Part shown: positions 7,686 through 14,527 of the stretch, piece by piece
How positions within the stretch are numbered: the first letter of the stretch is position 1
Layout of the letters: each line of letters starts with the position of its first letter
DNA from: a halophilic archaeon
GTDB taxonomy: Archaea > Halobacteriota > Halobacteria > Halobacteriales > Haladaptataceae
Direction: 5' to 3'
DNA length: 14,694 nucleotides
NCBI GenBank assembly: GCA_003298465.1
Contig: QNGA01000019.1
Location: 1 to 14,694, forward strand
Translations under genes and position numbers: made by a program
Notes under the pieces: generated by a model
What the model was told of the DNA's origin: nothing
The model's input: the letters and a program-made list of their open reading frames with translations, nothing else
Database searches by the model: none

Positions 7686-7709
7686 ATCCGGAGTCACCCC
7701 TTCGCTACG

Positions 7710-7725
7710 CCCGCCCGCTGGCGGG
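7710..7725 (+). terminator. Stem-loop after the OFA transporter gene
   Basis: CCCGCC-CGCT-GGCGGG forms a perfect 6-pair stem with a 4-base loop, 24 bases after the transporter stop, in the convergent gap. No T-run follows, so it does not look like the usual archaeal U-tract terminator; it may protect the 3' end or be incidental. Confidence 0.3.
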
Positions 7726-7869
7726 ACCACCGAACCAGGTCCGTCGTCTCCGCCGTGAGGGACCGTCGACCACCCGGAGGCACCCGACGCTCGTGGGAGG
7801 CGAGACGCGCTCGGCTCCCGACGCCCCGCGAACGAATGGCGAGACTGGCCGACCGCCGGGCGTGCCACG

Positions 7870-8025
7870 TCAGTCGATGACGGTGGCGACGACGTCGTCG
7901 CTGCCGCATTCCGGGCACCGGTCACGGGCGGCCTCGAGCGTGGTCCCGCACTGTCGGCACTCGACGACGACGGCCGGCTCTTCGCCGGTCGATATAAACT
8001 GCCGAACCCGCGAGAGAACACTCAT
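7870..8025 (-). CDS. Small zinc-ribbon protein
   Basis: A 51-residue protein with four cysteines spaced as CRQC-x10-CPEC (C23, C26, C37, C40), a rubredoxin-like zinc knuckle pair expected to bind one zinc ion. The N-terminus MSVLSRVRQFISTG is a short amphipathic helix typical of small haloarchaeal zinc-ribbon proteins, which are usually of unknown function. The ATG at 8025 is chosen because a TATA-like TGTATGAG (8055-8048 on this strand) is centred 26 bases upstream, giving a leaderless transcript; an ATG at 8052 would add nine residues and lie on that box. Protein-protein contact or nucleic-acid binding are both possible. Confidence 0.72.
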   Translation of the reverse strand: MSVLSRVRQFISTGEEPAVVVECRQCGTTLEAARDRCPECGSDDVVATVID

Positions 8026-8085
8026 GGTTTCCCGTCGGTGAGCGACACTCATACATCATTCGGAATCGAGTACGGGCGTCTCGAA

Positions 8086-8129
8086 GCCATTACCGGCCGA
8101 TAGTGGCCGTTCTAGCCAGTACTGGCTAG
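8086..8129. promoter_or_regulatory. Tandem palindromes sharing half-site GCCANTA, candidate operator pair
   Basis: The first element, 8086-8107, is an imperfect 22-base palindrome (GCCATTAC and its near mirror image GATAGTGGC; 9 of 11 positions pair). Four bases later comes a perfect 18-base palindrome, CTAGCCAGT-ACTGGCTAG (8112-8129). The half-site GCCANTA occurs four times: 8086-8092, 8101-8107 reversed, 8115-8121, and 8120-8126 reversed. The pair lies between divergent genes, about 30 bases upstream of the likely TATA box of the zinc-ribbon gene and 146 bases before the metal-chaperone start. A dimeric regulator binding both is inferred. The rest of 8130-8274 contains no convincing gene; an A-rich stretch at 8245-8250 may be the chaperone promoter. 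Confidence 0.5.
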
Positions 8130-8274
8130 CCGGTGGGCCGACGATCGTTCCCGCGTTCCTCGCGCGTTGGCCGAAACGGTCGTCGAGTCGCCTTCGAAAT
8201 CCGAGGTCGTCCGTCCGTATTTCTCGGATTGTGAGGCGAAACGGGAAAAAGCGACCCGCCACTAGGACTACTGG

Positions 8275-8472
8275 ATGACGACCGAACTCACCGTCGAAGG
8301 TATGAGCTGTGGCGGCTGCGAGCAGACGGTCGTATCGGCACTCGAAGAGATGGAGAACGTCGAGAGCGCCACCGCCGACAACGAAGCCGACCGCGTCGCC
8401 GTCGAAGGGAGTCCGGACGCCGACGCCGTCGCGCAGACGATCGAAGACGCGGGCTACACGGTGAAGCGGTAG
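8275..8472 (+). CDS. Heavy-metal-associated domain protein, CopZ-like metal chaperone
   Basis: A 65-residue protein that is one HMA domain from end to end. The metal-binding loop is GMSCGGC, with ligands C12 and C15, followed by helix EQTVVSALEEMENV, strand VAVEG, and the closing AQTIEDAGYTVKR. Such proteins bind Cu(I), and sometimes other soft metals, and deliver them to P-type ATPases or regulators. No copper ATPase or known copper regulator lies in this window, so the partner must be elsewhere. There is no Shine-Dalgarno site; an A-rich stretch (8245-8250) 25-30 bases upstream fits a leaderless transcript. The start is fixed by homology to the domain edge. It is convergent with the winged-helix gene. 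Confidence 0.88.
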   Translation: MTTELTVEGMSCGGCEQTVVSALEEMENVESATADNEADRVAVEGSPDADAVAQTIEDAGYTVKR

Positions 8473-8496
8473 TCCGGAACGCGCTCGACGGAGACG

Positions 8497-8502
8497 TTTT
8501 TT
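8497..8502 (+). terminator. T-tract terminator of the HMA gene
   Basis: Six T residues, 25 bases after the HMA stop and 30 bases before the end of the convergent winged-helix gene. Archaeal transcription commonly stops at such U-tracts without a stem-loop. It is the only clear run of this kind at a gene end here. Confidence 0.5.
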
Positions 8503-8532
8503 AGCGTGAGCAGCACGCCCCGTCTGCCCGGA

Positions 8533-8955
8533 TTACGCCGTAGTACCGGACGAGGGGCGTTCGTCGGGAAGTTCGTCCGCGTAGTCCCGCACGAACCGTA
8601 ACAGTGGGCGGGTCGCCTCGAAACGCGGACCCGTCCGGACTTCGCGGGTCTCTCGGTCCCACTCGACGAGCCCCGCACGTTCGAGCTTCGGTAGGTGGAC
8701 GTGGACCAGTTCGACGTCGAGACGGTCCCGCTCCTCGTCGCCGCTGGTCACGTCGGCAGGGATGCGGGCGTCGTCGGCGTCCTGCGAGTCGCGTTCTAGA
8801 AGCGTGACCAGCAACCGCCGGCGATACGCGTCCGCCAACACGTCGAGGACGGTGTCCAGTGACGGCTCCTGTTCGGGAGACGAGGGGTCGTTCCAGCGGA
8901 CCCCCGTACTCGCGTTCGAGGACTCGGTCACGTTTCGGTTCGGGGACTCGTTCAT
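8533..8955 (-). CDS. Haloarchaeal winged-helix regulator (DUF7344-like)
   Basis: A 140-residue acidic protein. Residues 32-110 form a winged helix-turn-helix: SLDTVLDVLADAYRRRLLVTLLE (helix 1-2), ELVHVHLPKLERAGLVEWDRETREV (recognition helix and wing), then an acidic C-terminal helix RPLLRFVRDYADELP. The H-x-LPKLE-x-AGL-x-W-D signature is typical of the large haloarchaeal family of ArsR-like small regulators now split into DUF families, of which DUF7344 fits best. The N-terminal 30 residues are polar and probably disordered. The ATG at 8955 is chosen; a TTG four codons earlier is unlikely. It has no cysteine, so it is not itself a thiol-based metal sensor. Its targets are unknown; neighbouring small metal-binding genes are candidates by position only. 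Confidence 0.8.
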   Translation of the reverse strand: MNESPNRNVTESSNASTGVRWNDPSSPEQEPSLDTVLDVLADAYRRRLLVTLLERDSQDADDARIPADVTSGDEERDRLDVELVHVHLPKLERAGLVEWDRETREVRTGPRFEATRPLLRFVRDYADELPDERPSSGTTA

Positions 8956-8970
8956 GTGTATTACCAACCT

Positions 8971-8988
8971 CGCCGGCGTCTGCCGGCG
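8971..8988 (-). promoter_or_regulatory. Strong stem-loop upstream of the winged-helix gene start
   Basis: CGCCGGC-GTCT-GCCGGCG is a perfect 7-pair, all G-C stem with a 4-base loop, ending 15 bases before the ATG at 8955. If the transcript starts upstream, from the weak AT-rich stretch near 9030-9040, it would form in the leader; otherwise it may be an operator. Confidence 0.4.
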
Positions 8989-9141
8989 CGTATCTGCTGA
9001 AAGTACCGTCCGGTGGTAAGGGTTCGCCCAAACTGTTTAGGCCGCGCCGGGCACAGTCGTTTCGGCGTCGTCGAACGGAACTGCATTTGCTCAGAAATTC
9101 CAAATACGAGGTGGTCTACAGATAATTCCGGCGGCGTGGTC

Positions 9142-9174
9142 CGACGGAGACTCCGTCGACGGAGGGTTGATAAG
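9142..9174 (+). promoter_or_regulatory. Promoter of the Bat-type regulator with CGACGGAG repeats
   Basis: TTGATAAG (9167-9174) is a TATA-like box about 28 bases before the ATG at 9198, giving a leaderless transcript. Just upstream, CGACGGAG (9142-9149) and CTCCGTCG (9151-9158) form a perfect inverted repeat around one base, and CGACGGAG recurs at 9157-9164, with a close copy TGACGGAG at 9188-9195. The arrangement fits an activator or autoregulatory site at the TFB/TATA edge. Confidence 0.5.
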
Positions 9175-9197
9175 GGTGAACCGCGACTGACGGAGTA

Positions 9198-12100
9198 ATG
9201 TCGACAGAATCGTTGACCGACGCGCTCAGGGAAACTCTGGCCCTTTTCGACGAGGAGGGAACGCCACGGACGACGAGCGAGGTGGCGGAACGCCTCGACC
9301 TCGGACACCGGAGTTCCTACGCCAGGCTGGAGCGTCTCGTCGAGCACGGCCGACTGGAAACGAAGAAGGTCGGCGCCAGCGCACGCGTCTGGTGGCGTCC
9401 GTCCGCGACCGCGGAGATGGACGCTCCGGACTGGTCGGCCGCCGCCGAGTCGCTCATCGACGACGTGCTCGACGACGCCGAGGTCGGCGTGTTCGTCCTC
9501 GACGACGACTTTCGGGTGGAGTGGATCAACGACGCGACGGAGCGGTACTTCGGACTCGACCGCGAACGGGTCGTCGGACGGGACAAGCGTGCGCTCGTCA
9601 ACGAGCACATCGCAACGACCATCGACGACTCGGCGACGTTCGCGGAGACGGTCCTCGCGACCTACGACGACAACACGTACACCGAACGGTTCGAGTGCCG
9701 CGTGACGTCCGGCGACGGACGCGAGGGGCGGTGGCTCGAACACCGCAGCAAACCCATCAACTCCGGCGCGTACGCCGGCGGTCGGGTCGAACTCTACTAC
9801 GACGTCACCGACCGGAAACGAACCGAACGGTCGCTGGAAGAGAGCAAGGAACGGTACTCGAACCTCGTCGGCAACCTGCCCGGCATGGTCTACCGCTGTC
9901 GGAACGAGCGCACGTGGCCGATGGCGTTCGTCAGCGACGCCTGCGCCGACCTGACCGGGTACGACGCCGACGCCGTCGAGTCCGGCGCGGTCGACTGGGG
10001 AGACGACGTCGTCCATCCCGACGACCGAGGCCGGGTCTGGGAGGCCGTCCAGTCCGGCCTCGACCGGAACGGGGAGTTCGCCGTCCAGTACCGCGTCCAG
10101 ACGGCGGACGGCGAGACTCGGTGGGTCTGGGAGCGCGGTCGTAGCGTCGCCGACGGGGGCGAGGGCTCCCGGATGCTCGAAGGAGTCGTGACCGACATCA
10201 CGGCGCAGAAGATGACCGAACGGGAACTCCACGAGAGCGAACTCGACGACGTGTTCGAGCGGATGGACGACGGGTTCTTCGCGCTCGACGACGACCTCCG
10301 GTTCACGTACGTCAACGAACGCGCGGGCGACCTCCTGGAGCGACTCCCCGGGGAACTCGTCGGCGAACACGTCTGGGACGCGTTCGAACTGGACCGGAGA
10401 GCCGAGGCGGCGATCACCGAGGCCGTGGAGACCCAGGAACCGGGCGCGTACGAGGAGTTCTACGAGGCGCTCGACACCTGGTTCGAAATCCACGTCTATC
10501 CCTCAGAGACGGGCGTCTCGGTCTACTTCGAGGACGTGACCGAGCGCAAACAGAGCAAGCGGAAACTCGAACAGTACGAGCGCATCGTCGAGACCGTCGA
10601 CGACGGAATCTACGTACTCGACAGCGACCACCGGTTCACGATGGTGAACAACGGATTCGCGTCAATGACGGGGTACGAACGCGACGACCTCATCGGCGCT
10701 CGCGCGGCCACCGTCTTCGGGGACGACCTCGTCGACGTCGAGGAGAAGCGGACCGAACGGGAGTCCGACGAGTACGCCGTCGCGAAGCACCAGGAGGACA
10801 TCCAGACGGCCAGCGGCTCCCCGCTCACGGTGGAGAGCCGGTTCACCGTGGTCGAACTCGATAGCGGCGAGACGGGCCGCGTCGGAATCGTCCGTGACGT
10901 GACCGAACGCGTCGAACGCGAGCGCGAACTCGAGAAGTCGGAGCAACGGTATCAGGCGCTCGTGGACAACTTCCCGAACGGCGTCGTCATACTGTTCGAC
11001 GAGGACCTGCGATACCTGACGGCGGGCGGGGAGGTCTTCGAGGGCCTGGAGTTCTCGACTGCCGACATGGAAGGAGACGTGCTGACCGAACGACTCCCGC
11101 CGGAGCTACGCGACGAACTCGAACCGAAGTACAGCGCAGTCTTCGACGGCGAGGCGAGCGAATTCGAACTTGAGTTCGACGGGCAGGTCCGCCACGTCCG
11201 AATCTTCCCGGTCCACGACGACCAGGGAGCGGTCTTCGCCGGTATGGCGATGTCCCAGGACGTCACCGAGCGCATCGAGCGCGAACGGGAACTGGAACGC
11301 CAGCGCGAGCATCTCACCGCACTCGACCACATCAACGACGTCGTCCACGACATCAACGAAGCCGCCATCGACCAGTCGACGCGTGAGGACATCGAGGCGA
11401 GCATCTGCGAGCGTCTCGCCGACACCGACTCGTACCTGTTCGCCTGGATCGGCGACGTCGACGGTCACACGGAGACGGTGAACCTTCGGACGGAGGCGGG
11501 CGTCGAGGGTTATCTCGACGGAACGACGATTTCCGCGAATCCGGACGACGAACGCAGCGGCGGTCCCACGGCCAGAGCTATCGTACGGCGCGAGATGCAG
11601 ACCGCACAGGACATCCCCGCCGACGAGGAGGACGGGCCCTGGAGCGACCACGTTCGAGAGGCCGACGTCCGGTCCTCGGCGGCGATTCCGATAGCCCACG
11701 AGGAGACGCTGTACGGCGTGCTCAACGTCTACTCCGACCGACCCGACGCGTTCACGGCCGAGGAGTGCGAGGTGATCGGGCGACTCGGCGAGATCGCCGG
11801 TCACGCTATCGCCGCCGTCGAGCGCAAGCGCGCGCTGATGAGCGACGAAATCGTCGAACTTGAGTTCCACCTCTCGGACGTCTTCGAGGCCCTCGGCGTC
11901 GACGCGACGACCGACGGTCGGATCACCCTCGACAGTGCCGTTCCGGCCAGCGACGGAACCTACCTCGTGTACGGCACCACGACGACCGACGCCCGCGAGG
12001 CGCTCGACGCCCTGACCGAACGGTTCGAACACTGGGATTCGATGCGGGTTATCGACGAGGAGGGAACGGTATCCAGATTCGAACTTCGGCTCACCGAGCC

Positions 12101-12521
12101 GCCCATTCTGTCGGCAGTCGCCTCGCGAGGCGGCTACGTCGATACGGCCCGGGTCGACCAGGGTGACCTCCGCCTGCGGATTCACCTCTCACCGAGCGTC
12201 GACGTTCGTTCGATCACCGACGTCGTCCAGGAGGAGTTTCCGGGCACCGAACTGCTCGCCCACCGTCAGACCTCGCGCACCGACGACTCGCCACCGCGGT
12301 TGCAGGGGCTGTTCCGCGAGAAACTCACCGACCGACAGCGGACGTGCCTCGAAGCCGCCTACAACGCCGGATTCTTCGAGTGGCCCCGGGCGACCTCCGG
12401 TGAGGACGTCGCCGAGTCGCTCGGCGTCTCTCCGCCGACGTTCCACCAGCACCTTCGGAAGGCGGAACGGAAGACGTTCGAAACGATACTGCAGACCCCG
12501 ACGGTGCGTTCTCGACGGTAG
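9198..12521 (+). CDS. Multi-PAS/GAF sensor regulator with Bat and HTH_10 domains
   Basis: An 1107-residue soluble protein. In order: an N-terminal winged helix (about 5-68, ending SARVWWRPS); PAS-like domains at about 82-210, 220-340, 352-455, 463-575 and 585-697, most closed by a DVT(E/D)R or DIT linker helix; GAF (about 705-870); Bat-type domain (about 882-1030); and C-terminal HTH_10 (1044-1094, LTDRQRTCLEAAYNAGFFEWPR then EDVAESLGVSPPTFHQHLRKAE). There is no histidine kinase or receiver domain, so it should sense ligands, redox state or light and act directly on DNA, as bacterio-opsin activator does in Halobacterium. No PAS cofactor could be assigned; the LOV cysteine motif NCRFLQ is absent. 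Target genes are unknown. A leaderless start is supported by the TATA-like box. It is convergent with otsA. Confidence 0.9.
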   Translation: MSTESLTDALRETLALFDEEGTPRTTSEVAERLDLGHRSSYARLERLVEHGRLETKKVGASARVWWRPSATAEMDAPDWSAAAESLIDDVLDDAEVGVFVLDDDFRVEWINDATERYFGLDRERVVGRDKRALVNEHIATTIDDSATFAETVLATYDDNTYTERFECRVTSGDGREGRWLEHRSKPINSGAYAGGRVELYYDVTDRKRTERSLEESKERYSNLVGNLPGMVYRCRNERTWPMAFVSDACADLTGYDADAVESGAVDWGDDVVHPDDRGRVWEAVQSGLDRNGEFAVQYRVQTADGETRWVWERGRSVADGGEGSRMLEGVVTDITAQKMTERELHESELDDVFERMDDGFFALDDDLRFTYVNERAGDLLERLPGELVGEHVWDAFELDRRAEAAITEAVETQEPGAYEEFYEALDTWFEIHVYPSETGVSVYFEDVTERKQSKRKLEQYERIVETVDDGIYVLDSDHRFTMVNNGFASMTGYERDDLIGARAATVFGDDLVDVEEKRTERESDEYAVAKHQEDIQTASGSPLTVESRFTVVELDSGETGRVGIVRDVTERVERERELEKSEQRYQALVDNFPNGVVILFDEDLRYLTAGGEVFEGLEFSTADMEGDVLTERLPPELRDELEPKYSAVFDGEASEFELEFDGQVRHVRIFPVHDDQGAVFAGMAMSQDVTERIERERELERQREHLTALDHINDVVHDINEAAIDQSTREDIEASICERLADTDSYLFAWIGDVDGHTETVNLRTEAGVEGYLDGTTISANPDDERSGGPTARAIVRREMQTAQDIPADEEDGPWSDHVREADVRSSAAIPIAHEETLYGVLNVYSDRPDAFTAEECEVIGRLGEIAGHAIAAVERKRALMSDEIVELEFHLSDVFEALGVDATTDGRITLDSAVPASDGTYLVYGTTTTDAREALDALTERFEHWDSMRVIDEEGTVSRFELRLTEPPILSAVASRGGYVDTARVDQGDLRLRIHLSPSVDVRSITDVVQEEFPGTELLAHRQTSRTDDSPPRLQGLFREKLTDRQRTCLEAAYNAGFFEWPRATSGEDVAESLGVSPPTFHQHLRKAERKTFETILQTPTVRSRR

Positions 12522-12552
12522 GCGCCGCCGGAGGAACGTCCGAGCCGACGTA

Positions 12553-12572
12553 TCGAGGGGCGTTCTCCTCGA
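12553..12572 (+). terminator. Stem-loop in the convergent gap after the Bat-type regulator
   Basis: A 20-base hairpin starts 31 bases after the stop: TCGAGGGG pairs with CTCCTCGA around a CGTT loop, eight pairs with one G-T. The pairing is better in plus-strand RNA than in minus-strand RNA. No T-run follows. It may mark the end of the regulator transcript in the 72-base gap to otsA. Confidence 0.3.
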
Positions 12573-12593
12573 CCTCCCCGGCCGAGCGCGGAC

Positions 12594-14108
12594 TCACTCG
12601 TCGCGCTGGAGTCGGCGGGCCGTCTCGAAGACGTTCGTCATCCACGTGGTGAGGTCGTTCGCCTCGACGCGCTGTCGAAGCGTCTCCATCCGGTCGCGGC
12701 GGTCGGCGTCGTCCATCGTCAGCGCCGAGGTGATGGCGGTCGCGAAGTCGTCGGTCTGGAGGGGGTTGATGCTGATGGCGTGGTCGCCGAGCTCTTCGTG
12801 TGCGCCGGTCTGGTCGCTGAGAACGAGCACGCCGGGGTCGCCGGTCTGGGCGGCGACGTACTCCTTGGCGGTGAGGTTCATGCCGTCGCGTATCGCGCTG
12901 ACGATCATCGCGTCGCCGTGGCGGTACAGGCCGGCCAGTTCCTCCTCGCTGAGCCAGTCGTCGATGTAGACTATCGGCTGCCAGTCGTCGGTCCCGAACC
13001 GCTCGTTGATGCGCTCGACCGCGTCCTCGACGTTCTGCTGGAGGTCCCGATACTCCGGGATGAGCGACCGACTCTCGTTGGCCTTCTGGACGTACGTGAA
13101 CTCGCCGCGCCACTCGGGGTCGGTCGTCCAGAGGCGTTCGAGCGCGTCGAGGCGGTCGACGATGCCTTTCGTGTAGTCGAGGCGGTCGACGCCGACCACC
13201 GTTCTCGTCCCCGGTGCGATACCGTACTCGCGCTGGAACTCCCGCCAGAACGATTCGTCGGCCGCCTCGCTCGCCGTTCGAATCTCGTCGGCGTCGACGC
13301 CCATCGGGAAGGCGCGAACGGTCGTCGTTCGACCGTCGTAGCGTACCTCCCCGGCGTCCCGGTCGACGAACGCGTCGTCCAGGCACTCGTCGACGCAGTC
13401 GAGGAAGTTCTCGCAGTACCGGTCGATGTGGAATCCGAGCAGGTCGTTGGCCAGGAGTCCGTCGAGAAGTGCCTGCCGCTGGGGACACGCCCGGAACGTC
13501 TCCCAGCCGGGCCACGGGATGTGCCAGAAATGCATGACGAAGGCGTCGTCGACGGCGTCTCGGAGGAGTCGCGGCGCGAGTGCGAAGTGGTAATCCTGGA
13601 ACCAGACGATCGACTCGTCGGTCGCGTACTCGGCGGCGGCGTCGGCGAACCGCTCGTTCACCTGCTGGTACCGGGCCCAGTGGCGGTCGTTGTACTCGGG
13701 CTTCCAGAGGCCACCGTGACTGAGCGGCCACAGGACGCGGTTGCTGTACCCGTAGTAGTAGCCGCTCACGTCCTCGTCGGAGAGCCATACCCGTTTGAGC
13801 GTGTACGACTCCTCTTCGGGCGGCATCCGGACGGTGCCGTCGTCGTCCGTGACCTCTCCGTCCGCCTCGCCGTCACCCCACGCGATCCAGGTACCGCCGG
13901 TGCGTCGCAGAACGGGGTCCAGCGCTGCGGTGAGACCGCCGGCGGGGCGGTCTATCTCGACGCTGCCGTCCTCGGCGTAGCTGTGCTGGTACGGCTGTCG
14001 ATTGGAAACGAGGACGAGTTCCTTCTCCAGTATCGACGCGGGGTCCCGGCTCTCGTCGGTCGCGGTGTCGCCGCGGAGAGAGGGCTGCTCGTCGGTGGAG
14101 GATTCCAT
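12594..14108 (-). CDS. otsA: Trehalose-6-phosphate synthase (OtsA, GT20)
   Basis: Transfers glucose from a nucleotide sugar to glucose-6-phosphate to give trehalose-6-phosphate, first step of the OtsAB pathway for the compatible solute trehalose. Its 504 residues carry the GT20 markers: LVLVSNRQP (31-39), RPAGGL (54-59), YGYSNRVLWPL (119-129), QDYH (171-174), HIPWP (196-200), DRLDYTKGI (308-316, with the Arg and Lys that bind phosphate in E. coli OtsA), and RDGMNLTAKEY (407-417) with the nucleotide-binding Glu. All key residues are present, so it should be active. The first 28 residues are acidic and polar. ATG 14108 is chosen: the fold begins just after it, and GATTATC about 30 bases upstream (14143-14137) is a TATA-like box giving a near-leaderless transcript. 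No otsB phosphatase gene lies in the window. Confidence 0.94.
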   Translation of the reverse strand: MESSTDEQPSLRGDTATDESRDPASILEKELVLVSNRQPYQHSYAEDGSVEIDRPAGGLTAALDPVLRRTGGTWIAWGDGEADGEVTDDDGTVRMPPEEESYTLKRVWLSDEDVSGYYYGYSNRVLWPLSHGGLWKPEYNDRHWARYQQVNERFADAAAEYATDESIVWFQDYHFALAPRLLRDAVDDAFVMHFWHIPWPGWETFRACPQRQALLDGLLANDLLGFHIDRYCENFLDCVDECLDDAFVDRDAGEVRYDGRTTTVRAFPMGVDADEIRTASEAADESFWREFQREYGIAPGTRTVVGVDRLDYTKGIVDRLDALERLWTTDPEWRGEFTYVQKANESRSLIPEYRDLQQNVEDAVERINERFGTDDWQPIVYIDDWLSEEELAGLYRHGDAMIVSAIRDGMNLTAKEYVAAQTGDPGVLVLSDQTGAHEELGDHAISINPLQTDDFATAITSALTMDDADRRDRMETLRQRVEANDLTTWMTNVFETARRLQRDE

Positions 14109-14527
14109 TGCTTCTGTTGGGTTTCGAGCGACACAAGATAATCCCTTGGGCCCTCCGTCCCGACGGCCGATTGAGACGGTTGGAGTTCCCGGTTCCCCTC
14201 CGTATCGACGCGCACAACTCCACGGACTGACACCGCCGTAGCACGCCCCGCGAACGGCGTCTCGTCCACTCGCCGAGACGGCGTAGCGGGGGCGAGGCCA
14301 CGCCACCGACCCGTCTCGCAGACCGGCATCGGTGGAGCTATCGTCGGCGACTCTCCGGGACGCTCCGGTCGATGCGTACGATGCGACAGGACTCTATCCG
14401 TGTTTTAGAACGGCTTCTGCATGAATTAGCACCTTAATTTCGGGTCGTTTAGTTGTTGATTATCGTCGACCGATAATATTCCAAAACACTTCTTACTCGA
14501 TTCGACGAGGGTGAACGTACAGCTTCC
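14109..14527. other. Divergent intergenic region otsA / sugar porter
   Basis: These 419 bases contain no convincing gene. The open frame continuing upstream of otsA to 14306 encodes Arg/Gly/Cys-rich sequence unlike haloarchaeal protein. Near 14140 is the likely otsA TATA box. From about 14400 to 14490 the DNA becomes distinctly AT-rich and carries inverted repeats: GTGTTTTAGAA (14400-14410) with TTCCAAAACAC (14479-14489), 10 of 11 pairing; AATTA-N6-TAATT (14424-14439); and ATTATCG-N5-CGATAAT (14459-14477). The middle part, 14150-14395, shows nothing recognisable. Confidence 0.6.
14459..14514 (+). promoter_or_regulatory. Promoter, operator candidate and ribosome site of the sugar porter gene
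   Basis: A dyad ATTATCG-TCGAC-CGATAAT (14459-14477) overlaps an AT-rich TATA-like ATAATATT (14473-14480). Initiation about 25 bases on would give a leader of roughly 28 bases containing GAGGGTGA (14507-14514), a Shine-Dalgarno-like site 13 bases before the ATG at 14528. A repressor on the dyad would block the TATA box; this is inferred. Confidence 0.45.

Noticed and set aside
6411..8021. Minus-strand open frame of 536 codons
   Set aside because: Antisense to the OFA transporter; Arg/Ser/Pro/Gly-rich composition and no recognisable domain.
8056..8262. Possible 68-residue minus-strand gene starting with GTG
   Set aside because: It covers the palindromes, is basic and Arg-rich unlike haloarchaeal proteins, and lacks a promoter or a family match.
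8961..10493. Minus-strand open frame of 510 codons
   Set aside because: Antisense to the PAS/Bat regulator; the plus frame has clear PAS domains, this one none.
12325..13788. Minus-strand open frame of 487 codons
   Set aside because: Out of frame with otsA, extremely Arg/Pro-rich, and crosses from otsA into the convergent regulator gene.
12780..14141. Plus-strand open frame of 453 codons
   Set aside because: Antisense to otsA, which has all GT20 motifs. The product is Val/Glu/Gly-rich mirror sequence without a domain.
14109..14306. N-terminal extension of otsA by 66 residues
   Set aside because: The extension is Arg/Gly/Cys-rich, runs over the likely TATA box at 14140, and the GT20 fold starts after the chosen ATG.
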